Below, in pieces: positions 34,155 through 46,001 of a stretch of DNA of 64,000 nt; the first letter of the stretch is position 1; every line of letters begins with the position of its first letter. The DNA is from Phanerodontia chrysosporium. Taxonomy: Eukaryota; Basidiomycota; Agaricomycetes; Polyporales; Phanerochaetaceae. The notes under the pieces are model-generated. The model was not told the DNA's origin. It saw only the letters and a program-made list of their open reading frames with translations, and did not search any database. The stretch covers positions 1,178,001 through 1,242,000 of the forward strand of contig MJGA01000002.1 of assembly GCA_001910725.1 (NCBI GenBank), written 5' to 3'. The position numbers were made by a program, and so were the translations under genes.

Positions 34155-37100
34155 ATGAGTGCCGATGAGCTCCCTACTTCAACATGGGAACCTATGCAAG
34201 ATGGACAGGTCTTCTACCGGAGACAGCAAGTCTACTCGATTCCGGGGAAGCTGCCCAACCTCGGTGACTTCATCATAGCTGGGTGCCGCTATGGAGGCCC
34301 TATAGGTATGTCCATTGTGGCATATGTGCCCGGTGCTGGCTAAGCTGTGGTAGCCTTGATGAGAGACACGTCGAAACTGGTCGCCCTCGGCACCGCAACC
34401 ACTGCATTCGCCAAAGCTCAGATTCAAGTGTACTCTCCTGCCGGAGAAGGGCTCTTGCTTTTCAGTGTGGTTATCCCTTTGTATTGCAGCGCTGGCAAAA
34501 TGCTGATACGCAGGTCACCGTAACGTGTAGTGGGATCAAGGGAAGATCATACGCTTCGGGTGGACGGGAGATGAGCGACTCGCGGTCTTGAACGAAGAGG
34601 GAACCTACAGGCTGTATGACCTTCAGGGCGATTACCAGCAGTACTCTCTGGGTACAGACGCTGCCGAAGTGGGGATTGTCGACGCGCGGATACACGAGAG
34701 TGGACTAGTCGCGCTCACGGGGTCATTATCCTTGTTAGAAGTCAAGGGGTGGGAAGGCGCGAAGCCACTCACACTCGCAAACCCAGGTGTGTCACCTCAC
34801 ATGGGCCACATGTTATATACTGACCATTGACCAGGCCTCTCTCATCCGCCTCACTCTTGGGCTGTGATCCCACCGGACCAGACAATATCCCGTCACGTCG
34901 AAGTCCTACTATCCGTCGACTCGACTGTGTACAGCGTTGATAATCTCGAGGCAACAGACCAGCGACTGTCACGAGGACCGTTCTCCCACCTCGCACCCTC
35001 GCCGAACGGCAAGTCACTCGCTTTGTTGACCGTCGGCGGTACACTCTGGGTCGTGTCGACCGATTTCCAGCGAAGCTTAGCTGATTTCGACACCTCCGCT
35101 ATTGCTGTCTCTGCCGGTGAAGTCAGACAGGTAGTATGGTGTGGCAATGATGCAGTGCTCGTGACATGGGACCATATGGCCTTGCTTGTTGGACCTTTCG
35201 GAGACACTTTGCAGTTCGTCACGTCATCTCAGGAGATAAGTTCAGGGCTAAGTCATTATCACAGATATTTCTACAACGGGCCAACTTTTGCCATAACCGA
35301 GTCGGACGGAGTGCGGATTATTGGGCCAGACACTTGCGAGTTCATTCAGAAAGTCCCAGGTAATGTGGTTGAGAGCGCATTTCAAGTAATATGCGCTGAC
35401 GTGCGTACAGTCTCATCCGTGGCGGTTTTCCGTCCGGGCTCGACGGCACCATCGGCAATCCTTTATGACGCGTGGGACCTCTTCACTAAGAGGTCGCCGA
35501 AGGCAGATGAGAGCATACGGAGTATTCGCCCTGAGCTCGCAGCCGCGGTGGACGGTTGCATCGACGCGGCTGGAAGGGAGTGGGAGCCTTACTGGCAAAG
35601 ACGTCTGTTAAATGTCAGTGGATTGCTTGTGCTCTCACAGAGCATTGTGTTAAAAATGGTGCAAACAGGCCGCCAAGTTCGGAAAGGCGTTCTTGGATGT
35701 GTACGATGCAACTGATTTCGTCAACATGGGACAAGCCCTGAAAGTCTTGAATGCTGTTCGACATTATGAAATAGGAATACCCATAACATATACCCAGTGA
35801 GTCCGCAGCGACTCTGGGAAGCTATATATCACCTGACCATTGGACTAGATATACCCAATTATCTCCTTCGCAACTCATTGCTAGGCTGACTTCTCGGAAT
35901 CTTCATTTGCTTGCTTTACGTATATCGTCTTTCCTCTCATTGCAACCGGCAGCTGTTCTCAAGCACTGGGCGTGCGCAAAGATTCTGCGGTCAAAGCCCA
36001 CCTCAGCTAGCAAAGACGCTGGCCTCGATGATGACCACGTCTGCAAGTCCATCGTGGAGAAATTCGAGACACTCGGTGCATCCGGAGTCAGCTATGCAGA
36101 GATAGCACAGAAAGCATGGGAAGTAGGTCGCACAGAGCTGGCAACGAAGGTGAGTATGACCTGTGGTACGCCAGGCATACCGTTGAACGACTGTGCCCAG
36201 CTACTCGATCATGAGCCAAAGCCTTCAGATCAAGTGCCGTTGCTGCTCAATATGAAGGAAGACCGCTTGGCTCTCGCCAAAGCAGTTGAGAGCGGCGACA
36301 CTGACCTCGGTCTGTCTATCTCTATCGCCGTTTCGTCCCCTGGTTCTCAAGCGAATGCGTAGTGTATCACGTTCTGCTTCATCTTCAGCGTCGTCTCCCT
36401 CTGGGTAACTTCTTCCGTCTCATCGAGGAAGGTGGCCCGAGCCTCGCTCCAGCGAGCAAGCTACTGCAAGTGTATGCTAAGGCTCAGGACCGCGAGATGC
36501 TGCGCGACTTCTTCTACTCCGATGATCGGCGTGTCGACAGCGCCATCCTTTCGCTCAGCGAAGCAACGACAATGGCGGTGCGTGCTGCCCTCGCAGCGGG
36601 ATACCGTAACTGATAGTGGGCTGCATAGGACCCAATAGCCAAGATTAATGCAGTCAAAGCGGCGCAGAAGTTCTTCTCGGAAGACAAGGAGCGTGGCTTT
36701 GAAGCCAAGGTAGGTTTTCGCCTAGCTGACGCGACAGAGAAACGCTCATAATGTCACAGATGATGGATGAGAGCGTCCGCCTATTGACGTTCCAACAACA
36801 GCTAGAGAAAGAGGCCGATGGCAGAGTCAGCTTTTTTGGGCTAAGTGTCAACGAGACTATTCGGACGTGTCTTGTAAACGGTATGGGCAAGCGAGCCGAT
36901 AAGATTAAATCAGACTTCAAGGTCCCTGACAAACGGTAAGTTCACGCTTGTGGTGCAACTGACTACATTGCTGATGTGCTTCAACGTAGATTCTGGTATG
37001 TCAAACTACACGCGCTGACTGAGATCCACGACTTCGAGGGTTTGGACGCTTTCGCTCGGTCGAAGAGGAGTCCTATCGGCTACGAAGCCTTCGTACGTCA

Positions 37101-37372
37101 TCTGGTGGAGAAAGGCCACACGCGGGAGGCCATCCCATATGTGGCTCGCTGCGACTCAAACAAGCGTGCCGATTTGTACGTCTTATGCGGTGACTGGCGA
37201 CTCGCTGGCAAAGAAGCCAAGGATCGGGGAGACAAAGCAAAGCTCGAGTATGTGTGTTCTTTTGTAAGTCTTGAGCTCCTCGCTGATGCTCTTTTGTAGA
37301 GAGCTTCGTCGGACGTGCCCGAATTCTCTTATTCAGCGAGAGCTAGACCAGCTCGCTACAGGCATGAAGTAA
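34155..37372 (+). CDS. VPS16: VPS16, HOPS/CORVET tethering core subunit
   Basis: Class C Vps protein of the HOPS and CORVET complexes, needed for fusion at endosome and vacuole. Fourteen exons with consistent phases sum to 845 residues: 34155-34305, 34354-34466, 34531-34786, 34835-35213, 35265-35359, 35411-35613, 35669-35796, 35849-36149, 36201-36309, 36363-36577, 36629-36709, 36760-36935, 36990-37247, 37300-37372. The N-terminal propeller includes [41 protein letters not shown] and [19 protein letters not shown]. The C-terminal solenoid begins near [20 protein letters not shown] and includes [39 protein letters not shown], and [10 protein letters not shown] at the end. Two 51-bp introns (35214-35264, 35360-35410) are multiples of three without stops. 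Tail-to-tail with the SYG1-like gene, 25 bp apart. Confidence 0.93.
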
Positions 37373-37397
37373 TATTCGAGACGATAGTCGAAGCTCC

Positions 37398-40300
37398 TTA
37401 CAGATCAGCGGACTGTTTACTATCTAGTACTGGTTCCTCAGTATCTGGCCTGAGCGTCTGCATATCACTCTGCGGTGTCCGTGTCTTCGCAGCTCTGCGT
37501 TTGCTCCGCCAACTTGAGATACTCCTGCGATCATCATCTTCGTCTTCATCGTCATCGTGGCCTTGATCATCGAAGGTGTATGGCAATGGAACTTCGCGAG
37601 TAACGCGGTATTGATCCATATTACCGAGGTGCTCGTTCTCAAGACGATCTAGCCGCGTTTTAGAAACATCAGAGCGCGGCCAGACAAGTCGTAAATGCTC
37701 ACAAAAGTTCCATTGTAGTCGTCGGAGCATCTCCAGCATGGCAGCAATGAATGTTCGGAGCACGAAGTTCGGTCCCCGTGTAGGGATGTACAAGACCCAG
37801 ATAAAGCGTACTAAGACGTTAGTTATCTGTACCATCGTGCATTAGTCATATTCGACGCTCGGCGAATCCGACTTACGATAGCTATATAGTAGAGCTAGCG
37901 GCAAGTTTCAGCGCGCATTCATTGCCTCCTTACCACCAGACTTACGGGTATGTAATTAGTGTATAAGAGTTCGTCCCGCAAGAATCGGTGACGGGCTCGG
38001 GGGCGTAGCACGGACCAATCCATGAGTAAATCCTGCAGAAACCGGTCACTACGAGTACTGACGGAGGATGAGCAGTACGCACCCAAGCAGAGGCATAAAG
38101 CGCATAGCATGTGCCGAAGATACACCACAGAACGAAGCTGTACCCGTGATTACCGCCTATGAAATCTCTTAGTTAGGTGCTGGGCAAGTATTCGCTTGTA
38201 CTGACCGTGATGCCTCCAGTTATAATATGTAAGATAATATATGATGCCAGTCCCGTATTTGCCACCCTGCAGGTCCCTGTCAGGAGTGCGATGAGAAATA
38301 AGAAGGGCGCAACGCACGTTTATCAAGTGGGTGATTAGCCTCGAATCGACCCAACGCCGTATACTTTGCACGAGGCGCGACAGAAGGGGCAGAGAGGCAA
38401 GGATGAATGGCACACCCCATTGTTTGGTGGTGAAGCACTGGCTCCAGTGCTCATCAAGGCCGCCCGTATATGCGCATCCAATGAAGTACAGATTCGACAA
38501 AGTGAAGACAAGACTGCAGAATTGATCTCTTAACAAGATGTCAGTCCAAGTGTCGATCATCTCAGCAAGTGAAGGAAGCGTACCCCATCCAGAAGTCCGC
38601 GAACTACAATACCATCAGTACTGTTTTACGCTAGCGAGCAAAGCATACTCACCTCAACACGGTGTGCCCCAGAAGTCAGCAAACGATATAGCTCTTTGAG
38701 CAGCCAAAACCGGGAATGCTTGAAGAACAGTGGGAAGGGATCGAGGATAACGACGCCGACGAAAATAAGCCATACGAGGGGCCACAAGGTAGGCGAGAAG
38801 TGCGACGACCCGACGCGAGCGAACGAGAGCCAAAATGCATAGCAAAGCGTTGATAGCATGAGAGCGGGTATCTGTTACACAGCTTCAGGACTGATAATTG
38901 CTCCGAAGTTAACTGACGTACCTCAAAATATTCTCGATGATCGAGCTTCGTCTTGATATCAAGTTCTGAATATCATGAATAAGAATGATTAGGTCTAGGT
39001 ACGGCGGTGAGGCTTACCGAATATGAACACATAGTTTATTCGAGATCGCGACCATACCAGTATGTTCACGCCGACGAGAAGAGAGAAGAGAGTAGGAATT
39101 AGTAGAATCGAGTATACGAATAGAAGGCCATCGTAGCCAGGGATAGCCTCGCGGGTATCATGTCTGAAACCTGAGGTGCTTATCTTAGCTGCGGTACTAC
39201 GGAGGACTCGAGCACACTCACTGAGGTATAATCCGTCGACAAGTGCGGGCACGGCTAACCCAAGCATTATGCCAGTACGGAATGTGCTAAAATGATGTGT
39301 CTTGTGCTGCGTGAAGCCCCGCAGCCGCATCTTAGCGACTTTGCTATCTCCTCTGGCTGCAATAGAAGAATCATTAGGTGCAATTATGTGGCTCGGAGTA
39401 ACGTTTCGACATACTGAAGCGAGCGGCATAGAGCTCCTCCATGTCGCTGATCATGCTCTGCACGGTCGCTCCAGAGGAGAATGCGCTTGTTTCTACCTTC
39501 TCGGTGAAATACGCCTGTTGTGCTGGTATCTGCGATCCGACCATGAGATTATCGTACAGTGGTGTGAGTGTCCGGACCTACCTTGGTGTACTTCTCGAAC
39601 TTCTTCAGTGCCTTCCGGAAGCCGATCAAGTTCAAAGTCTGCGCGGACATCAGCACGTTGAGTCCTTGTCGTGTTAACTGTACTTACGCGGTAGTTCTCC
39701 AGAACCTCAAGCCCACTGGATGAAACATCTGTAAGAGTTACCATAGATACATAGGTGGTAGCGTACCGATAGCACTCAAGGACGGCCTTCTTAAGCTGCT
39801 TCTTCGCCTGGAGATAATCATCGGGGTCGTACTTCTGCTTCGAGAGTTCGGGCGACGTCCCAGGGGAATCAGGGTGGCGCTTCCTCGCGACGTTGTGCAT
39901 ATCCAGCTTGTACTTGACCCGCCGCCAGCCCTTCGGCTGAGCCTCCTCTCCGCCACTGCCGCCGCTCCCGGACGAGCCTGGCTGCGCGGTCGCCTCATCG
40001 CTAGTCTGGTTGCCGGAGGGCGGTAGCCTGTCAGGTGACGTCTCGATTTCCTCTTCGAGGGTCTTATTCTCTTTGACGACGGAACGCCGGCGTGGGGTAG
40101 GGCTCACTGAGGCCGCTTCCGTCCTGCATGTCTTCCGTTTGCGTGCTGTAGACTTCTGCAAGGTTCGCTCCACGACAGGCAGCGCTTTCCGTCGAATGAG
40201 GGGAGGAAGCCAGGAATGATCCGCGTCGTGCAATTCCTTCGCTGAGTTGTAAGACATAGATAGAGTGATAACCGCAGATCACTACGCTTACATGGAAAAG

Positions 40301-41374
40301 TCGACGGTGGTCTTGCAGCTCTTTGAGTTGAGCCTTCAGAGCAGAAGTCCTATTGGCAGTTTTGTAAGAACGAAAACCTGTCATACGCTGTAGCACCTTA
40401 CTTTGTTCGCATCTCCTTCTCTCGTTCCAGGTAGAAGGAATCCACCTTCTCCAGTTCGCGATCGAGCTTCTCGAAGAAGGCCTTGTGTACTGGACTCAGC
40501 AAAGGTAACAGATCCTTCAGAGGAATGCTCTTCGCTAAGTCCCATTGCACAGACGCTCTTCGAGATGGGTCCCAGTGCTCTTTCCCCGTGCCACGGCGTT
40601 TCAGCTTAGGCAGGAAGCCCATGTTTAGGGTAGCTGTTTGAAGGATGTTCCCAGAGCGAGACTCTCGCTCTTGGGAATGTTTGGGCCGCTGTGAGGAGTT
40701 CTGTGGATCGTCTGGCCTATGGGGGACGGAGGTGCGCTCCGCTTCGAAGGTTGTGGCTCGCGTTTCCGACAACTGAGCAGTAGGTCGACGCATGACAGCA
40801 CTCTTGACCATGTCATGAGACTTGCGCTGAGCCGGGTCAGTGCAACCATTGGCTAGTGAGCTCAAGCGTCGCACCTCGTCCAAGAGTCCTGGACTCTCAG
40901 CATTGCGCGCATCATCGTCTTCGTCAGAGTCGTCCTGCGCCGCGTCGACCTCCGTTGCAGAATCGACCGGCGATAGGGTTGGTTGCTCTTTTCCACTCCA
41001 AGATGCGATTGAGTGTGCACCTCGCTGGGATCAAGAGCTGGAGTTGCTGGCTGGACTAGTGGAGTCGTTCCATCGGTTTGTGGTTCCTGCGCCAAGCGTA
41101 TTGCGGTAATGCGTTTCTTGAGTCCGCGGTAGTCACTGGTCGCGCGCCAGGTCAATGACGTGCGACGGTGTCGAGCATGGGGCACGCACATGTAAGCCCT
41201 CTTCCACTCCGGAATCTAGCGCAGACAGTGTATGAACGGTCTCGTCCTCGATCGAGGCCACCAAAGGAGATGAAGCATACCTGTGTTTCCTCCAGGTATC
41301 TGCGATAGGTCGTTGTAATCAGGTTGGCCAAGCCTTTGGACGTCTAGGTACAGTACACACCTTGCAAACTTCAT
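37398..41374 (-). CDS. SYG1: SYG1/XPR1-like SPX-EXS phosphate transporter
   Basis: Multi-span membrane protein of the Syg1/Pho1/XPR1 family; the SPX domain senses inositol pyrophosphates and the EXS part carries phosphate export. The start is built from tiny exons: 41361-41374 (14 nt), 41281-41299 (19 nt), 41190-41215 (26 nt), then from 41135. Together they spell MKFARYLEETQ-IPEWKRAY-IDYRGLKKRITAIR, the canonical SPX start. Later SPX parts are PVHKAFFEKLDRELEKVDSF and GFRKALKKFEK. EXS signatures: FRTGIMLGLAVPALVDGLYL, LFVYSILLIPTLFSLLVG, LDPFPLFFKHSRFWLLKEL, FTLSNLYFIGCAYTGG, and the tail WNFYRLENEHLGNMDQYRV then REVPLPY. At least a dozen introns; those in the middle (for example about 40,950-41,020) are placed only roughly. 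The acidic C-tail ends at 37398. Confidence 0.9.
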
Positions 41375-42076
41375 AGCGGATGCAGGGCGACACTCTCAGG
41401 ATCGAGAGACCGGAGGGAGCAGGCAAAGTAAGACACCCGAGGTTGCAGGAGAGAGGGAGATGGCGCAGGTGATCTCTGGCCCCCGCATGTACTCATGCTA
41501 CCTCATACGCTTTCCCGCTCCAACATGCTAGTTCTCAAAGACCAAAATTATGGCGAGCGGCGAAAAACACTGGCAATCGAACGTGCGCACACGACAGGAC
41601 GGAAGAAAGGCGTCGGAGGTTTCGTCATGGACAGGAAAATCATCGAGGGTCGCGCTCGACGGCCGGCAAGTGTAGCATCTTGATCTGCAAACGTCTCATC
41701 CGGGCTTTGAGGGTACATACCGCCTCCTCATCAAGGGCTCAGAATGTATGCAGCCAGTAAGATGGTAGACGTTGTTGTTGAGTTGCTTCGGGCCAAATGA
41801 AGGATGCATTCCTTGTAGATATCCATATGTACCCCCTAGATCGCGATACACTCCACGAACGTGTGTGCAGCTATTCGTCCGCTCAGGTCCAGCACGCTCA
41901 CAGGGTGTCTGTCGGGCATGTTCATGGCTGTGACCTCGAAGTAACAGACCGAGGCAGAAGGTGCAATCACTGTGCCTGGTCAGGTTGGCAAGGGCCCATC
42001 ATTCTCGTGGTCTCCCGACGCATTTCCATATTTGGACTGCATCCCGCCCTTCACCTCTTCCGCGTTCACTTCTACC
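41375..42076. promoter_or_regulatory. Divergent intergenic region, SYG1-like / ATP10
   Basis: 702 bp between two diverging start codons. It must hold both promoters. A frame at 41495-41683 has no supporting features. The 60 bp before the ATP10 ATG are rich in C and T (TCACCTCTTCCGCGTTCACTT). No dyads or clear TATA box were spotted. Confidence 0.5.
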
Positions 42077-43203
42077 ATGCGTCCACCTTCGTCGTGGTCT
42101 GTCTCTCTCCTCTGCCAGCGCAATGCGCACGTCAGATCTCACGGTACCTGTCGAATCCTCAAGCACGCTGCTCCGTCTTCTCGGGCCTTCTCGTCCACTG
42201 CTCTCCGCCGAGACTCGGAGCCCGCATCGACAGCACAACTGAAGGGAAAGGAGAAAGAATCGGCTCAAACTGCGGGCACTAAGCAGAATGCCAGCAGCGC
42301 GCTCCCGTTCCTCCCTCGCCCCCTCGGCGTGCGGGAGCGACCCACCACCGATCGTATGTCCTGGCGGGAAGAAATGATGGACCAGGACATCAGGCAGGCC
42401 CGCAGGGAAGCTCTGTGCGTACTCTTAGCCTATCTCTTGAGTTGGAAGGCTTGACGGGTCTTTTGTAGCATAAAAGAGGCAACGAAGGGCTACTTCGCGG
42501 ACTTGTCCGCCACACGACGACATGGCGGCAAGACGTGGATCGCGCCTCCGGTACTCATTCGTGAAGAGGTATGTCGTGAATTGCTGGTTAGGTCGATGAT
42601 ATTGAGTCTTACCAGCTCTAGAAATCTCTCTATTTCCCAGACGTTGTCGGCACGCCGCTGACAGGAGGCAACAAGGTCCATACAACGGATCTATGCCTCG
42701 GGAAGGTATCCGTCATTACGGTGCTTTCGTCTAAGATATCAGAAGTACGTTGACGCGTATATCTACAACAGCATATGCTGACTACAACTCCAGATGCAAG
42801 CCAAAATGTTCACTGAACCTACGCACAACGAGTTCAAGGACCACAGCCATTATCAGCTCATCCAATTGAACCTGCAAGAGAACTTGCTCAAATCTATGCT
42901 TGTGTCTCTCTTCGCGTCAGGCATCAAGAGGTCAATACCTCAAGAGCAATGGAGTCGATACCTCATCACGAGTCAATCCATGGAGTCAGTGCTTTCTTGC
43001 CTTGGTCATTCTTCTGTTGACAGTCGGACTATTTCAGCTATGTCCGTGAGGACTTAGGCTTACAGAATAAGCATATCGTATACGTGTATCTCGTCGACAC
43101 CGCTTGCCGCATCCGCTGGGCAGCCTGCGGAGACCCTCAACCTGGGGAGATCGAGTCTCTGCGCACATGCGCAGGAGTTCTCCTGAAGCGACTGACGAAA
43201 TAG
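42077..43203 (+). CDS. ATP10: ATP10, mitochondrial ATP synthase assembly factor
   Basis: Inner-membrane chaperone for assembly of the F0 sector (subunit 6) of ATP synthase. Five exons: 42077-42414, 42469-42568, 42622-42744, 42794-42984, 43038-43203, giving 305 residues with exact phases. An Arg/Ser-rich presequence (MRPPSSWSVSLLCQRNAHVR) leads to a Lys/Ala-rich linker. The conserved part follows: RPLGVRERPTTDRMSWREEM, HGGKTWIAPPVLIREEKSLY, FPDVVGTPLTGG, VSVITVLSSKISEMQAKMF, QLNLQENLLKSMLV, and HIVYVYLVDTACRIRWAACG. The stop follows VLLKRLTK, as in the family. Start chosen as the first ATG giving a presequence; an upstream open stretch to 41972 lacks one. Confidence 0.92.
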
Positions 43204-43718
43204 AGGGGCAGCTTGCGCCCCGATGCGTGGGGTGTCTCAGTCTGCTAGCCGTCTTTCAGTCAAATATACCTGCTTTACTCTGTGACATTGTTTGCGCCAG
43301 CGAGCGACACCTGTACTTCCAAGTGAAGCAAATTTCTCTACATGCGAGGGTATCTTCCAAATGTCATCTGCGTAAAAGAGGACCCAGCATGAGTTTTCTC
43401 CTCTTCATAACCTTGAGTACGAGTTTATGCAGCAGTCCAACGTCCAACGTTCAACGCTTTCGGACTTGGCCGAGGGGTGCTTGAGAGTGATCGCGACTTT
43501 TGATGCGGTCCACATTCACGCTCACCAGCTGGGCTCTCTCGCCCGTTGCACCCTCCTTCATTCATTTCACCCATCCGACGTCCTACCATCTACCGAAAGT
43601 CGCTCGCGCTGGTGCGGCCACGAGGTCAACCAATACCACCAAGCCTATAGGCTTTCGCTAGCCTGTTCCTCGACTGTTTCTCGGACTTCACGACCATCCC
43701 TGGCATCTCATTGCAACG
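43204..43718. other. Intergenic, ATP10 to GT61
   Basis: 515 bp with the ATP10 3' region and the GT61 promoter. Short frames at 43104-43484 and 43427-43762 are unsupported. Pyrimidine-rich DNA at 43,545-43,600 may mark transcription start. Confidence 0.45.
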
Positions 43719-45752
43719 ATGCCTGGCCCACGCAACTGGCTGTCGCCACCGACGCGGCGTGAGGTCACTCTCCTGCTGTTCTCCCTGACAATATTTGTGT
43801 TGTCATATAACCTGGAAACATCTCTTCGGATGGCAGGCATGAGCCCGGCCAAGCTGGCCAACTCCAAATACCTCAGTATGCCCATTCGTCCTCTGTCTCG
43901 CTATGCGCGTACTGAGACAAAATTCTCTACCCCAGGTGCTGTAATATCTGACCCAGGCTTTGAGCGCGACGGCCGGAGACCAAAGGCCTGGCGGGATGAC
44001 CTGGAGAAGCTAATTGCTGGAGAGTGGACCTGGGAAGAGGGCCAGATTGCTGGCGTGGAGCGCGGTGAAGTTGGCATTGTAGGTGCAGGCACCACACAGC
44101 GGACAATATACAACGTGGACAAGAAGAAGGCGGCACGCAGCGCTACTAAGGAGTACCCAGGAATCGGCATCACCAAGGGTGTCACCGTCAACGAGCAGTT
44201 CACGCGTTGGGAGAAGGACATCCCGAGAACTTCAGCTGTTGCACATGTACCAGGTCAGTGTGATCCTGTCTCTGTCCTTCGCTGCTAACTGGGCTCCCGC
44301 AGGATACACCATTCTTGACAATGTATTCATTCTGAATGGCACATTCTTCCTCGTGACTGAGGACCCTCAATCGCTCCCCAAACTCGGCGCCATCGCGTCC
44401 TCCGCGTTGAACCCTAGTCACCCCCTCGCCTGCAGGATTGGCGTATCCTGACACCCGACGAGGCAATTATCCTCCTTGGGTCGTTCGGTGGACGGTACGT
44501 ATGGTTCGCTCTATATACTCTGCTATTCTCTCACATAAGGAGGTGTATTCAGTATCAAGCACACCACCTGGCTGTCGACGGATCCTGAACACGCACAGGA
44601 TCCTTTCACTCTGTACTCCTTGTTCCGCACACATAGCTATCTCACCAGCACGCACCAGTCAACGACCATCTCCTCCACAGGACTTCGTGTCATTGCTCCG
44701 GACAGTGCAAACAATGGTCTGGGAAGTGGAAGCGTCCCACCCCCAGTCCGCATCTGGTTCCCTCGCATCCCCACTTTCGCCAGCCCCAACGTTCCGGTTG
44801 AGAACGCACATCCTCCGCCGAGGGACAGGTCCTACATCGGGATCCACCCCATGTTGCTGAAGGCTGCGTTCCCCACCGTCGAGGTCATGTACTCCGAGGA
44901 CTGGCAGGACTTTGCTGACATGCGCCTGCCCTACGTCCTTGAACGCGTCGTCATCGCAGACCGGGGCGCAGCTGAGCGCAACAGGGCCGACTGGACCACA
45001 AAATGGTCGCCTGCTTCCCGCGGTCAGGCGGGCGACGAGTTGCGAAGCGCCAGGCTGTGGAGGACGGCCTGCCGCCGTGGGCTGCGCCCTTCGTCGGCTT
45101 CGACGTGCCGAGGACTGGTGGAAGCCCGTGCGCGCCTCGCTGCTGTCGTACCTCGGCCTGCCGGCGGCGCCCGCGCCGAAGAAGAAGCCCGTCGTGACGT
45201 TCGTGTCGATGCAGGACGAGCCGTACGAGGCGGGCGCGCATGTCCGCACCGAAGACCACCCGGGCTCGTCGAGGGCCTCGAGAAGCTCCAGCGCGAGGGC
45301 GTCATCGCTGAGTTCCACGTCGTGCGCGCGAACGGGACGAAGGAGAACTGGGACGCTCGCATGGAGGCGATCGCACGCACGGACATCATGCTCGGCGCGT
45401 TCGGGGGAAACCTTGCGGACAGCCTTTTCATGCCCGCACCGAGCACGGCGGGCGAGACTGGCCGCCCCGCGCCCATACTCATGGAGTTCTACCCGTCTGG
45501 TGCCTTCTTCAAGGATCGCGAATTTGCTGTGCGCACGTTGGGATGCGGTACATGGCGTGGTGGGAGGCAAGGTCAGCTACTATAGCACTGGTCGTGCGAG
45601 GTCCGATTGCTGACACTTCATATAGGAAATTCAGTGGCTCGTCGTTACCACCTGTGATGCACCTGCGGAGCGGTCAGAATACGTGGGTGACGATAGACGT
45701 CCCGGCCATTCTGGAAGAGGTCAGGGCAGAGGCGCGACGCTTCAATGCCTGA
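43719..45752 (+). CDS. GT61-type glycosyltransferase, with several apparent frameshifts
   Basis: Type II membrane glycosyltransferase of the GT61 (DUF563/EOGT-like) family. The start MPGPRNWLSPPTRREV leads to a span (TLLLFSLTIFVLSYNL). Conserved parts: YTILDNVFILNGTFFLVTED, DWRILTPDEAIILLGSFGG, MYSEDWQDFADMRLPYVLER then VVIADRGAAERN, DWWKPVRASLLSYLG, PVVTFVSMQDEPYEAGAHVR, IARTDIMLGAFGGNLADSLF, LMEFYPSGAFFKDREFAVRT, and MRYMAWWEARKFSG. Introns at 43876-43935, about 44,255-44,303, about 44,496-44,552 and about 45,573-45,625 are supported. Between these the frame slips by one missing base near 44,435, 44,995, 45,110, 45,260 and 45,541, each time between conserved blocks. Either a recent pseudogene or, more likely given their uniform sign, assembly deletions. 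Acceptor sugar unknown; fungal members act on glycans such as xylose-containing ones. Confidence 0.8.
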
Positions 45753-46001
45753 GACCAATGTTCTCTTACATTTGGGATTGTAATACACTATACTACTAAT
45801 TTATCTGTGATGGCCAACGGATCGCGATGCATTGCTGTGAAGCATGAGCTAGGTTTCTATAGCCGCGAAGGCATGGCCCAAGGTACATCGCGTTCATGGT
45901 ATGAAATGAAACGGCACGCCTCGTCTGTGAAAGGCCTGGTGGAGTATATATGCTGGCAAAGTGTGCATACAAGTGGAAAATAACAGCCTCGTGCGAATAC
46001 A

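Noticed and set aside
44659..45570. 303-codon minus-strand frame opposite the GT61 gene
   Set aside because: A shadow of the GC-rich coding strand; the plus strand carries all the conserved GT61 blocks.
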